Source: Sthenelais limicola
Lineage: Eukaryota; Annelida; Polychaeta; Phyllodocida; Sigalionidae
Reading direction: 5' to 3'
Assembly (NCBI GenBank): GCA_942159475.1
Contig: OW804094.1
Span: 59,826,966 to 59,890,965 of the forward strand
Length of the DNA: 64,000 nucleotides
This document shows positions 57,501 through 64,000 of the stretch, piece by piece. The notes below the pieces were generated by a model, which saw only the letters and a list, made by a program, of their open reading frames with translations, was not told the origin of the DNA and searched no databases. The position numbers and the translations under genes are program-made. The first letter of the stretch is position 1, and the number at the start of each line of letters is the position of its first letter.

Positions 57501-58945
57501 CCATAAGAGTTATTATCCAAATGTGTTAAACCTTTCCTTGTCTTGTTTATATACTGGTAAGAAAAATCCCCATATGTACAAGGGAATTAACTCTGAATAC
57601 GATTGAATTTGATATATCTTCTGTAAACGATTGAAGGAAGACTAAATTTTGGAAGATTAAATACTTGTTTCCGTGGTTTAATTACAATCGATATCAAGAG
57701 AAAATTCTCGTAGGAATTCGCTAAAAGTATGTATTAGGTATTAGGGAAAACACCAGATTATATGTAAAGTTGGAAATGTTGACCTATCAGTTATGAACTG
57801 TACCCCCTTATGTCTTGCACGTGTCCTAATCTGAACGCCATCTATTTCAGGACATGAACAACTTCTATGCTCAATACACGAAGATTGAGCCTTACCTGAA
57901 GAAGAAGGATGTTTCGGAGAAGGACATCGGCAACGAAGCCTACTTCCAGTCTCCTGAGGACCGCGCCAAACTCGATGGCATGTACGAGTGCATTCTCTGC
58001 GCTTGCTGCAGTACATCTTGTCCTTCATACTGGTGGAACCAAGATAAATACCTTGGCCCTGCCACGCTTATGCAAGCTTATAGGTGAATACAACTTACCA
58101 TATTTGATCTCCATAATCGTGACCATGTTTCGCATTTTAAGAGTTCTGTCTCTTCTATAGTTGGAAATTCTGATGGAGGCATCATCGGCTTTTGTAGCAG
58201 AATTTTGCCTTAAGAGAATGGTTAAATTTAATTAACAAATGGAGAAAACCGGCGTTTTTACCGTATATTTGCAATTTTGCAATAATAATTATATGAACCA
58301 AGTCTATTAGAGTCATTACATGCTAAAGTCCTTACTCTGTTGTAATCCCAGGTGGATCATGGACTCACGTGACGAGTACAGGGATGAGCGTCTGAGGGAC
58401 ATAGCTGATAAGTGGTCCGTTTTCCGCTGTCATACAATCATGAATTGCACAGCAACTTGCCCCAAGGTCTGTTTTCTTTTCAAGTTTCCTTTCACGAAAT
58501 ATTTCACTGGTCAGTTTCTAGGTTGTCAATTTTCTCGATTTCCCAGGCGTCCTTAAACTTTCTTATTTACTCCTTCGTAGATCACCGGTATCAGAATTAA
58601 GTTATTGGGTTGAATGGAAAACAACTAAGACCATTAAGAAAATACATAGTCATATTTCCATCTAATTGTTTTATTATTGTGTTCGATTGCCTTGGAACCA
58701 TTGGCTCTGGCACTAAATCGTAACCTCCTCTCCTAAATAACTTTTTAATAGAGTTGGATGGTCGCAATAAATATATATGTTGGTGCTATCGTTGTTGTCT
58801 GTATATAATCTTATTCTAAGCTTGAATAGTCTTATTTGTTTCTTAGGGGTTGAATCCTGGGGCTGCAATTGCTGAACTGAAGAAGTTGTTGTTAGGATAC
58901 GATTCACAAGGTATTCCCTACCAGGGCGATGATGACCGAATCTAA
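27473..58945 (+). CDS. SDHB: Succinate dehydrogenase iron-sulphur subunit, whole gene
   Basis: Seven coding exons: 27473-27538, 36932-37006, 37572-37630, 38012-38234, 57851-58083, 58352-58466 and 58847-58945. All introns are GT-AG with consistent phases (0, 0, 2, 0, 2, 0). The predicted protein has 289 residues (human: 280). SDHB carries electrons from FAD in SDHA to ubiquinone in complex II on the matrix side of the inner mitochondrial membrane. Ligands: [2Fe-2S] C93, C98, C101, C113; [4Fe-4S] C188, C191, C194, C255; [3Fe-4S] C198, C245, C251. The ubiquinone-pocket motif SCPSYWWN is intact. The N-terminal IYR motif used for Fe-S delivery is present; the second site reads VFR instead of LYR. 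Residue 141 is Cys where Pro is usual. Introns 1 and 4 are swollen by transposons. Confidence 0.97.
27640..28855. repeat. SDHB intron 1, proximal part with a direct repeat
   Basis: About 65 bp at 28249-28313 (caactactattctccaggt to gaagaattatgaatag) recurs at 28441-28506 in the same orientation, 192 bp apart. The rest is A+T-rich, with no gene seen. Confidence 0.65.
28856..31727. mobile_element. Harbinger-like non-autonomous transposon (with nested element)
   Basis: Left end GGGGTCGTTTCATAACTAG; right end inverse GGGCCCGTTTCATAACTAG. CAG flanks both ends (28853-28855, 31728-31730), a 3-bp target duplication. Both subterminal regions are packed with palindromic gatatatcgcta motifs. The right part has about three copies of a unit containing aacgataagcccaac (31378, 31454, 31566). 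No transposase is seen. Terminus and 3-bp duplication suggest PIF/Harbinger. A hAT-like element sits inside it at 29839-31174. Confidence 0.7.
29839..31174. mobile_element. hAT-like non-autonomous transposon
   Basis: Ends CAGGGTGGTAAA and TTTACCACCCTG, about 1.3 kb, no coding. TGGGGG is present on both sides (29833-29838, 31175-31180), a 6-bp rather than 8-bp match. It contains repeated acggaccagt/actggtcc motifs near both ends. Confidence 0.65.
31728..32797. other. SDHB intron 1, no gene seen
   Basis: A+T-rich, with no recognisable coding, repeat boundaries or RNA gene. gcttgcccgggtgggcaagc near 32080 is a short palindrome. Confidence 0.5.
32800..34304. mobile_element. Non-autonomous DNA transposon, CCCGACGGG family, second copy
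   Basis: CCCGACGGGCAAATGAGCG on the left and CCTGTCGGG on the right (one mismatch), with TA on each side (32798-32799, 34305-34306). About 1.5 kb. It shares left, middle and right portions with 18173-20484 but lacks about 1 kb of that copy's centre. No transposase is seen. Confidence 0.85.
34640..34890 (-). repeat. Reverse-oriented copy of the 25351-25841 MITE
   Basis: It runs from tccactacgaccctaactgt to ccaactgcagttggggtcg. It matches the 25.4-25.8 kb element in reverse order (acatgacagct, gaaaacggctttt, ccaacattgtttgttctaat), with part of the interior missing. Confidence 0.75.
35030..35242. mobile_element. Tc1/mariner-like MITE
   Basis: 213 bp between TA at 35028-35029 and 35243-35244. 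Ends CTGTAAACGTATTTATTTTC and the inverse CTGTAAACGTATTAATG. Internal repeated ttttcgcgca blocks. A TA duplication and CTGTAAACG ends fit short Tc1/mariner-derived elements. Confidence 0.8.
35250..36300. other. SDHB intron 1, distal part, no gene seen
   Basis: TGACGTCA, a CRE-type palindrome, lies at about 36013 followed by a short GC-rich stretch with ATG. No exon is supported here because no donor gives a targeting peptide in phase with exon 2. Confidence 0.5.
36340..36763. mobile_element. hAT-like MITE with CAGTG termini
   Basis: Ends CAGTGTTCCCGAAAA and TTTTCGGGAACACTG, 424 bp. gtattg flanks both sides, 6 bp, although the site lies in a tgtattgatat tandem that blurs the duplication. Direct and inverted acgtcggc motifs fill the right end. 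Confidence 0.7.
36932..37006 (+). CDS. SDHB: SDHB exon 2
   Basis: 25 codons, AG acceptor at 36930-36931, donor [21 protein letters not shown] probably spans the presequence cleavage region, then LKTFKIYRW matches the conserved start of mature SDHB, including the IYR motif. Confidence 0.95.
37572..37630 (+). CDS. SDHB: SDHB exon 3
   Basis: 19 codons plus two bases. [19 protein letters not shown] is close to the animal consensus. The Ala codon is split by intron 3. Confidence 0.96.
38012..38234 (+). CDS. SDHB: SDHB exon 4, [2Fe-2S] ferredoxin-like domain
   Basis: One base plus 74 codons. [15 protein letters not shown], then the cluster [10 protein letters not shown] and LAC (C93, C98, C101, C113), then [12 protein letters not shown]. 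The donor GTGAGT follows a TGT codon, which puts Cys141 where other animals usually have Pro. No other consensus donor in this exon keeps both frame and length. Confidence 0.96.
38863..39806 (+). repeat. Repeated module with NRF-1 sites and first-exon-like ATGs, SDHB intron 4
   Basis: Three perfect NRF-1 sites (YGCGCAYGCGCR) at 38863-38874, 39087-39098 and 39594-39605. Each precedes an ATG-GC start (38900, 39305, 39794), two within YY1-like AANATGGCGGC. Copies 1 and 2 share about 140 bp (38920-39063 and 39320-39465). After the ATG both carry a related frame containing [10 protein letters not shown], followed by GTTAGA, a possible splice donor. Copy 1 has a stop at codon 6 and copy 2 has two stops, so neither is intact. 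It looks like a duplicated promoter plus first exon of an unrecognised gene. Confidence 0.55.
39870..40510. other. SDHB intron 4, no gene seen
   Basis: A+T-rich sequence between the NRF-1 module and the minisatellite. Nothing is recognised. Confidence 0.5.
40511..42015. repeat. Minisatellite in two opposite orientations
   Basis: Degenerate units of about 20 bp built from GACTTT..GATTGACTATTCT run from 40511 to about 41470. The complementary form (agtcaatcataaagtcagaa) runs from about 41471 to 42015. The switch near 41475 makes a very large inverted repeat. Two blocks of gagagcgagagattgggact interrupt the right half (41617 and 41731). A TTAA transposon splits the left half. Confidence 0.9.
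40649..41213. mobile_element. piggyBac-like MITE inside the minisatellite
   Basis: TTAA at 40645-40648 and 41214-41217. Ends CCCATTCAAGACGGG and CCCGCCCTGAATGGG. Removing the element and one TTAA restores a minisatellite unit of the gacttaac-attgac type. 565 bp, no transposase. The right end has three tandem units of about 42 bp, each with gaatgcc(t)tgaggcattc. TTAA target with CCC termini fits piggyBac. Confidence 0.85.
42016..43560. repeat. Intron 4: dispersed repeat and a 70-bp tandem duplication
   Basis: 42715-42800 and 43180-43260 resemble 49190-49320 and 49500-49660 (gttgtctgaaattgataaatact, ttgtttactgttatgttc). At 43316-43374 and 43386-43444 a 59-bp segment (atcatggcagatgtggtg to ggcaccttca) is repeated exactly, 70 bp apart. 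No gene is seen. Confidence 0.65.
43572..44801. mobile_element. Kolobok-like transposon with THAP fragment
   Basis: TTAA at 43568-43571 and 44802-44805. Ends AGAAACAGGTCAGCCTGG and the inverse AGAAAGAGTTCAGCCTGG, continuing about 30 bp with a few mismatches. 1.23 kb. The interior encodes a partial THAP domain on the - strand. TTAA duplication plus a THAP zinc finger is the combination known for Kolobok transposases. This copy is internally deleted. Confidence 0.75.
44340..44477 (-). pseudogene. THAP zinc-finger N-terminal fragment
   Basis: [12 protein letters not shown], then [14 protein letters not shown], matches the first half of the THAP DNA-binding domain (first two Cys ligands and the F-x-FP motif). 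The conserved Trp and the later Cys and His ligands are missing, because the frame becomes unrelated after LLK. It lies within the TTAA element and is probably the transposase start. Confidence 0.65.
45078..45148. repeat. Near-perfect 71-bp palindrome
   Basis: 34-bp arms (starting AGAGATCTCCTTCCCAGTAA) with a single mismatch and a 3-bp loop. It would form a strong hairpin or cruciform. No flanking duplication is seen. Confidence 0.9.
45149..47242. repeat. Intron 4 spacer with a short tandem duplication
   Basis: 46170-46250 and 46270-46345 share cattaggac(a/g)gattt, gtctagggtct and aaac(c/t)gcaaaata. The rest is A+T-rich with pyrimidine tracts. No gene is supported. Confidence 0.5.
47243..48685. 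mobile_element. hAT-like element with GC-rich hairpins
   Basis: Ends CAGGGTTTTCC and GGAAAACCCTG, both followed inward by a ggtctccgg-type motif (inverted on the right). GTCCT lies on both sides. Subterminal hairpins include caagagggggtttccccctcttg on the left and gtctccggcggtgcgccggagac on the right. About 1.44 kb, mostly A+T-rich inside, no transposase. Confidence 0.65.
48978..49056 (+). repeat. (TCC)n microsatellite
   Basis: About 26 uninterrupted TCC units. gtgtgtatgtatgtatg repeats follow at 49071-49130. Confidence 0.95.
49190..51040. repeat. Intron 4: two copies of a dispersed repeat, GATA-type microsatellite
   Basis: 49190-49320 and 49500-49660 are diverged copies of one repeat also present near 42715. 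(ATCT)n lies at 50298-50330. No gene or RNA is recognised. Confidence 0.6.
51450..53839 (-). pseudogene. Decayed gypsy element related to the 11.5-25.2 kb copy, interior
   Basis: Near 51470-51620 the - strand retains a KWDG motif of the integrase C-terminal domain, with several stops. Frame 52805-53254 retains [12 protein letters not shown] and TLEIP-ERWY, the spacer before the protease, but the DSG region is scrambled. gag, RT, RNase H and most of integrase are missing. The right end has a tRNA-His-type primer site next to TGTAGTG, as in the fuller element. 53350-53540 is a degenerate aaaatccggc-type repeat. Confidence 0.8.
53840..54867 (-). repeat. 5' LTR of the decayed gypsy element (interrupted)
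   Basis: It starts TGTAGTGAACCTGTC and ends CACTACA at 54861-54867. Without the nested insertion (54061-54653 plus one target repeat) it is about 430 bp, close to the 469-bp LTR of the younger copy. Parts align (tttattcacctcttggaca with tttattacttcttgggaca). Confidence 0.7.
54061..54653. mobile_element. hAT-like MITE nested in the relic LTR
   Basis: Ends CAGGGATGCAAGTTG and CAACTTGCATCCTG. GTAGTA is present on both sides (54055-54060, 54654-54659). 593 bp. A GC-richer centre (54240-54440) has no supported gene. Confidence 0.75.
54949..55160 (+). repeat. Imperfect (GTAT)n microsatellite
   Basis: Degenerate gtatgtat units with TATACATA interruptions. It borders the foldback cluster. Confidence 0.85.
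55161..55301. repeat. Palindromic foldback element
   Basis: Outer arms GCAAAAGTGCAT and its inverse continue through gggacgatctgtcgtccc and catattttccc with few mismatches, then an inner gtgattgcgt/acgcaatcac stem. Arms are about 60 bp around a short centre. Confidence 0.85.
55336..56241 (+). repeat. 441-bp direct duplication carrying a long hairpin
   Basis: 55336-55776 and 55801-56241 appear identical by eye, 465 bp apart. Each begins with a hairpin of about 54-bp arms (start catatggggcaacg, about four mismatches) whose loop holds gtgccgaaggcac. A second inverted pair, ttgattggcg-c/gcaaccaatcaa, lies inside each. The lack of divergence means the duplication is very recent or an assembly artefact. 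Confidence 0.92.
56242..57850. repeat. Intron 4 distal part with a direct repeat
   Basis: 56618-56755 (ttttcacagctttaaatc to gacagcttcaa) recurs at 56848-56985 with several changes. gagcgggtaatacggc is repeated around 57250-57290. The rest is A+T-rich up to the exon 5 acceptor. Confidence 0.65.
57851..58083 (+). CDS. SDHB: SDHB exon 5, [4Fe-4S]/[3Fe-4S] domain
   Basis: 77 codons plus two bases after acceptor [24 protein letters not shown] is followed by [18 protein letters not shown], with C188, C191 and C194 for the 4Fe cluster and C198 for the 3Fe cluster. The Arg codon is split by intron 5 (donor GTGAAT). Confidence 0.97.
58352..58466 (+). CDS. SDHB: SDHB exon 6
   Basis: One base plus 38 codons. 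[14 protein letters not shown], then [13 protein letters not shown] with C245, C251 and C255. FRC replaces the usual YRC just before it. Confidence 0.97.
58847..58945 (+). CDS. SDHB: SDHB exon 7 and stop
   Basis: 32 codons and TAA at 58943-58945. [15 protein letters not shown] is the conserved C-terminal helix. About 15 further residues ending GDDDRI make an acidic tail that differs from the human Lys-rich end. Confidence 0.96.
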   Translation, partial: GLNPGAAIAELKKLLLGYDSQGIPYQGDDDRI

Positions 58946-59400
58946 GGGACATCTCCCTCCTTATATTAATCTGTTAACTGCGATTAATCTGTTAACTGCG
59001 TTAATGTATGGAATAGACCCCTTTGTTTAAAAATATGATTTATTTGGAACCAATTGTCATTAATGATTATTTATCGCCTAGTATACTACCATTTCATTGA
59101 ATATTAATTTAGATGTGTGTATCTAAGATGCACTTAAAATATCGGGTTTTGTTAACCGGTACTTTAAATGTAGGGAAATCGTAATACCTTGGTATGTATG
59201 GTTTTGGCAACAGAGGGAAATGATGGTTTGAAATCTGTAGGAAAATCAACATGCTTTGGTGTCTATGTTAGGTTAAGTCGCATCTTAGCAGGGAGGTTTA
59301 TACTAAATACCTCCCTGCTCTTAGATAATTGCTGATGAATAAAATTTTGAAAGAATTGGGATAAGAGTCCTATAGCCGTATATCGCAACTGTCAAAGATC
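58946..59400 (+). other. SDHB: SDHB 3' UTR with hairpin and poly(A) signal
   Basis: AATAAA at 59338-59343 is the first canonical signal after the stop. A perfect 11-bp stem (AGCAGGGAGGT at 59287-59297 with its complement at 59309-59319, 11-nt loop) lies 19 bp before it. A short tandem, attaatctgttaactgcg, is present twice near 58967. A transcript end near 59360 is inferred. Confidence 0.6.
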
Positions 59401-61200
59401 TAACGAAAAACAGCACTACTAATAAAGAAAGTGAAAATCTTATAAGCCTCTTGTTTATTTTCATTTATTTTGTATGTGCTGTCTTTAATATTGAGATAGC
59501 GTATATGTTTATGATCTTGAGGATTCTGATTCAATAAAGCATGATGTGATAAAAAGAGATCAGGAAGGTATATACAAGGGAGTAGCAACAACTCATTGAC
59601 TGCACTAAAATATCCGCAACTGGGACTTAATTTAGCCACTGCATGCCAGGTGACACTGCAGTACTGTTGTCGGCATGCAATAGTACTGTTATACCTTATG
59701 GTTCCACAAGCGCCTTCGGCACTTAAGCGCCTTCGGCAATTATGTTAGTCCTTCAGGGAATCGGTCTTTGAGCGAGTAGCCATTGCCCGGCGTTCGATCA
59801 CCAATTTTAAATTAAATATCTAGGTTGACTTGAAATATCACTAGGATAACTTGGAGCGATGGTAGAGACTTGGTCTTGGCAATGTGTATTAGGTACACCT
59901 GTAGGATTGCTCAAAGGTTAGAAGACTATAAGTGAAATCTATTTAACTATCAAAAATGCACACAACTGCTGGTATACCTTGCTGGGATCTTGTATTTTAT
60001 TGAGTTCACAATGGCCGAATGAACCTAGTAATATAATACACGACCCAGAGGTGCAGAGCAAGTTGGTGGTGGCAGAGTCTCAGTTAAAGCAGAAGTAATT
60101 CAATATGCCAACCACACAACCTTATATACAGCTCTGCCCTCTGGTAACATGGTGATACATGGAAGCATGGTTACATGTACAATTTAATATGGAGAATGAA
60201 TATCAAACAAACATAGAAATGGCAACCAGACATGTTCCAGAGCCCTGAAACATGCCTGTTGCTAGTTACCTGGGCTATGCTAATCCCCTCCCTTTAGTAG
60301 GGGTAGTCTAGACATTAATGTTAATACCCCTTAGCACAGCCCCTAGAACTGGTAAACAAGTTAATCCCCACAAGGTATTTTATAAGAGTATGAACATGAA
60401 ATATACCATAACCCAATAATTATGACCAGAAATGTCCCTAATATATTCAATTAAATGGCCGCTCTATTACAGCATATCACATATATAAGTTATCAATATA
60501 CATACATACATACATACATACATACATACATACATACAACTTAGTACCTGAGCATTCTAAGCATATGAACAATATATGTGGAAAATATTTGACAAAATGG
60601 TCAGAAAACTTTACCCTTGCACTATATTCTATCTCTTTAAATTGTAAATACATTTTAAATGGCATGTACCATAACATCTATGTGGGAAAGACAATTCATC
60701 CTATAAACTTGTCTTTCATACCAAATGAATCATATACATGTCAGCATTACAGAGAAATGAGGATTTGATATTATTTTTAAAAAGAATTTATAAATTCATT
60801 GAGGAGTAATGTGTGGACATTCTTTCTCTGAGAGAGGGGGAGGGACAGAGAGAGAGGGGGATGGGGGACAGAGGGGGGAGGGACCGAGAGAGGGGTAGGG
60901 GGAGGGAGGGACAGAGAGAGAGGGGAGGAGAGGAGAAGAAAGGGAGAGGAGAGATGAGAATGACAGATTATGAGATATAAGAGGGTTTCATGGAAAAATA
61001 CTTGTAACCCCCCCGCCACACACACACACACACACCTATACATCTATCAATTTTCCTTCTCCTCCCCCTCCCTGACTACCTCTGTTGCTCTTCCTCCCCT
61101 TTTATCCCCCCTCCTTCACCTCTCCTCTCCGCTTCAATTGAGGGGTAGGGGTAGGGAGGGACAGAGATAGAGAGAGGGACAGAGAGAGACACTTACACTT
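59401..61200. other. Intergenic, microsatellites only
   Basis: gcgccttcggca occurs twice at 59707-59738. (CATA)n lies at 60497-60537. Purine-rich gagagagggg tracts lie at 60830-60960 and 61135-61190, and (CA)n at 61018-61035. No gene is seen. Confidence 0.55.
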
Positions 61201-61522
61201 AAAACCGACACGAGCTGGGGTTTGGAGTTATTTATTAAACTCAACTATCTAACAATACAATGCAGAGTTTTTGAGAAACATCAATAAGTGATTACATAAC
61301 AATGCGAATTAATTATGCAATAAGACAAATCAACATGTAAACAAAGCAATGATGAATAATCAATGGTGAGAATTGCTCAAATGAGTGAGACAATTATTAT
61401 GCAATGTTAAAGTTCCAAAATATATTTTATGTGAGACTTGTTGAGAGTTCTTAATGTTCGAATAGTCTCTTAAGCATAGCCTGCTCATACCCAAAAACCC
61501 AAGTAGTAGTAGGGAAAAATAA

Positions 61523-62488
61523 CTATGGGAGGTTATCAACCATTTTCTTGGCAATCAGCTGACGATCCTCATCCGATGGGGCTAGATAAGTTTGGTAGCA
61601 GTCTGAAAACCAACCCCCCATTAATTTTAAAGAGTCACTGTCCACTCCACACTTATGTAAATACGTAGCTCCTCCACGTCTGAAAGAATGGCCTCCGATT
61701 GAGGCAATGTCTTCCAGGGCATCAGCAAGAGCTTGGCGAATTGTCAATAGGAAAGTCTCCGGGGTGAGAGGTGTAACTTTCCCCGACTTTAAGTAGGTGA
61801 AAGCTGGCTCCGCTGAAGACGGGTTAGATGTTCCCACAGCGGCCAGGAGAGCCCTGGTGGGACATAGCGGATGACCCTTCTTCCTGGGCAGATGTACCAC
61901 ATGTGGTCGGGCCTTGTATTGGTTTGTTTTCGACCACCTTATTACCAGTTTAGCGCCGTCCACTTTTATTGTAATGTCTTGCTTTCTCAGATGGCGCTCC
62001 TTGTCGAAGGTGCCCACTGAGGGAGGCATCACATTTGATCTCCGTAGTAGACCAAAAAACATACACAAACCAGCTGACCACACCACTTTGTGTAATTCAC
62101 ACGATAAATCCAATTTTGATCTAAGTTTTGTTAAAATTTCCACCGTTATAGGTGCCTTTTGTTTGCAGGCATCACCTTTTGCCCTATGGATACCCCTGAG
62201 GGTTTGATTTAGCTGATAATTTTGCAGCAAGGGGTTCGGGAACCCCGCTTCCTTATGCAACACACCCACTATATTGATGTATAATTTTATGGATGAGGGC
62301 GCCAATTTCCTGGCTAACCAGGCCACAAACATACACAACATTTTATCCGATGCTGGAACTGGGGGTTTTTTAAGCAACTCACAGAACTTTAGGTACGTCC
62401 TAAGATGGGTAGAATATGCTCGCTTCGTGTTTTTCGCCCAAGCACCTGCCTTAAACGACGCCACTTCCGAGAGCAGTTGGCGCTCCAT
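61523..62488 (-). CDS. DIRS tyrosine recombinase
   Basis: 321 codons from the ATG at 62488; the frame is open further upstream and overlaps RNase H. The N-terminal helical SAM-like domain begins with KNTKRAYSTHLRTYLKF. Numbering from the open frame (MQATW = 1), catalytic residues are R160 (LLRRSN), K198 (WSKTN), H278-x-x-R281 (GGHSFRRGG), W304 in the second His position, and the nucleophile Y312 (YQTYL; Y309 is the alternative). All are present, so the enzyme may be functional. It would integrate a circular DNA copy without target duplication. Confidence 0.93.
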   Translation of the reverse strand: MERQLLSEVASFKAGAWAKNTKRAYSTHLRTYLKFCELLKKPPVPASDKMLCMFVAWLARKLAPSSIKLYINIVGVLHKEAGFPNPLLQNYQLNQTLRGIHRAKGDACKQKAPITVEILTKLRSKLDLSCELHKVVWSAGLCMFFGLLRRSNVMPPSVGTFDKERHLRKQDITIKVDGAKLVIRWSKTNQYKARPHVVHLPRKKGHPLCPTRALLAAVGTSNPSSAEPAFTYLKSGKVTPLTPETFLLTIRQALADALEDIASIGGHSFRRGGATYLHKCGVDSDSLKLMGGWFSDCYQTYLAPSDEDRQLIAKKMVDNLP

Positions 62489-62539
62489 GGTGGAGGAAAG
62501 TTTGCGCCAAGTGGCCTGCAAAGGCCTTGTGATACCCTG

Positions 62540-64000
62540 GGGTATGTAACCTGGAACAAGTGTCCGCCAACCTGTTTCTCACGCCGGATAATAAATCGCC
62601 CTCAGATGAAAATTGTATCGGGCAGACAGGGTGAACACTCTCTTTAAGGAGTCCATGACCTGGGGGTCATCAGTTCTCCTGTTGATGATTGAGACTGCCG
62701 TTGTGTTATCTGAATACACTGTGATCTTCTTATCCGCCACATCGGTCCAAAGATATGAGCTGCCGGTTCCAAGATTAAGACCTCCTTCATGTTGATGTGT
62801 TTATCTTTCATTCCCAGCCAGTGCTGCCATGGTACGTATACCCAATGACCTTCATAGACAGCTCCTCCAGCTATCTGACAAGCGTCCAATACCACTGGGG
62901 ATTGTGGTCTGGTATCCGCAATGGGGAGAGAGCCATTAAAACGGCTCATAGAATCGACCCACCAGCCCAGATCCTCATTTAATTCCCTTGTGACCCTGCA
63001 CCTATGCCAGGAGCTCATTAAACTCCTAATTTGCTTATAGATGGTGCTCACGAAGTATTTGCCAGCATGGATTACCCTACATGCCCAGTTCAACTTCCCC
63101 GCTATCTTCTGTAGCCCTTTCTTGGTGATTGATGTCTTAGATATGCTTTCCATTAGCAGCGACCTTGTCTGTTGTAATTTATCTTGTGGAAGTGCTAAAG
63201 TCATGGCTACCGTGTTGATTACCACACCCAGGAATGTGACGGTTTGGTCGGGTCCCACCATCTTGTCGTAGTTTATGGCGAATCCCAACTTACGACATAA
63301 TTTCCACAGAGCATTGAGCTTGTTTAAACATTGTTCTTTTGTTGGGGAAGACACAAAAAAATTGTCACAGTATGCACTAATGCCTTCGTACCCATTCCTA
63401 ACCATCATAGCCACCACCGCCTGTGACAACATGTTAAAGATGGAGGGTGCTAGCCGTGCACCAAACATCAGACGAGAGTCATACATAAAAGTTGGGTGTG
63501 TGTCTCCCTCGAAGGTCCACGCCACACCTGTCAAATTATGATCTTCTGGATGAATTTTTACCGACCTGTATGCACTGGCTAAGTCCAGTTTTGCCAGCCA
63601 CATACCTGGAGCTAGCTTCTCTGCTGCTCCTTGCAGAGATTGATACGAGAAAGGTCTTTTTTCCGCGTAATCATTTACTCCACATCCTATCGGCCTGCTA
63701 CAATCGTGTATAATCCTTACTTTGCTGCTGTTTGGCTTAGGGATAGCACCCAAGGCAGAGGTAATCTGTCTAGGGTGTTCACACTTGATGTATCTCCCAT
63801 TGTCAATCTCTTCCCTTATCTGTTTTTCCATGGTACTACACACTTTCTCCTCCGTGCAGGACTTGTAATTTGAGAGGAATATCTTGTCAGAGGGCATGGT
63901 TTTATTGGTGATCCTAAAACCATGTCTCACCCCCTCCAACAAGAATTGCCGGTTTTGGTAATCCTGCGGCAGCTCTTCCTCCCAAGCCTGCAGACGTAAC
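62540..64000 (-). pseudogene. DIRS reverse transcriptase/RNase H with two frameshifts
   Basis: Open to the window edge on the N-terminal side. RT motifs include IPKPNSSKVRIIHDCSRP, WLAKLDLASAYRSV (first catalytic Asp), FGARLAPSIF and AYCDNFFVSS, where the usual second Asp of the YxDD box is Asn. RNase H follows after NMKEVL, with VYSDNTTAV. Its frame is shifted near 62743 and again near 62582; at both places GGGCG appears to have become GGCG. The RNase H end (RNRLADTCSRL) is readable past the second shift. The two identical one-base losses may be genuine or consensus errors. Confidence 0.88.

Larger units (their letters stand above)
61201..64000 (-). mobile_element. DIRS-like retroelement, 3' part (runs off the window)
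   Basis: - strand order: reverse transcriptase, RNase H, overlapping tyrosine recombinase, then about 300 bp of 3' sequence with AATAAA near 61235 (- strand). Use of a tyrosine recombinase rather than an integrase defines the DIRS group. gag and the 5' terminus lie beyond 64000. Terminal inverted repeats could not be identified with only one end available. Confidence 0.88.

Overview
This is animal nuclear DNA, A+T-rich and dominated by repeats. It contains one recognisable host gene, SDHB (iron-sulphur subunit of mitochondrial succinate dehydrogenase), in seven coding exons on the + strand between 27473 and 58945. GT-AG introns, animal-type SDHB exon phases, DIRS and Ty3/gypsy retroelements, and an animal tRNA-His-type primer site all indicate a metazoan. 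The mix of elements suggests a marine invertebrate; the phylum cannot be fixed from this window. All mobile-element classes below were assigned from termini, target duplications and motifs read by eye.

Layout. 1-5 kb: a truncated DIRS-like retroelement (gag-like ORF plus the start of reverse transcriptase, - strand) beside fragments of a DNA transposon family and a TTAA-flanked MITE. 5-10.4 kb: non-coding, with degenerate direct repeats. 10.4-11.3 kb: a 5'-truncated LINE tail. 11544-25169: a 13.6-kb Ty3/gypsy element on the - strand with two 469-bp LTRs that differ at only 5 sites by eye and a 4-bp target duplication. It carries gag, protease, a gutted reverse transcriptase, RNase H and an integrase with a long AT-hook tail. 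Between integrase and the 3' LTR lies an extra sense ORF for an acidic/basic zinc-finger and coiled-coil protein. It is interrupted by a 2.3-kb DNA transposon (18173-20484) and by what looks like the 5' end of another LTR element (about 21318-21990). 25.3-27.4 kb: foldback elements up to the SDHB promoter, which has an NRF-1-type site just before the start codon.

SDHB. Intron 1 (9.4 kb) holds Harbinger-like, hAT-like, Tc1/mariner-like and other non-autonomous DNA transposons. Introns 2 and 3 are short. Intron 4 is about 19.6 kb. It holds a repeated module with three perfect NRF-1 sites and first-exon-like ATGs, a minisatellite in two opposite orientations with a TTAA transposon inside it, a THAP-bearing Kolobok-like element, a hAT-like element with GC-rich hairpins, a decayed relative of the gypsy element with its own nested hAT-like insertion, and a cluster of palindromic elements including a 441-bp duplication. 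Introns 5 and 6 are short. The predicted protein is 289 residues with all iron-sulphur ligands present.

59.4-64 kb: simple repeats, then the 3' part of a second DIRS-like element (- strand): reverse transcriptase/RNase H running off the window edge, then a tyrosine recombinase with its catalytic residues intact. The most novel material is the gypsy element's extra ORF and AT-hook integrase tail; the repeated NRF-1 module inside SDHB intron 4 is the other item most worth following.
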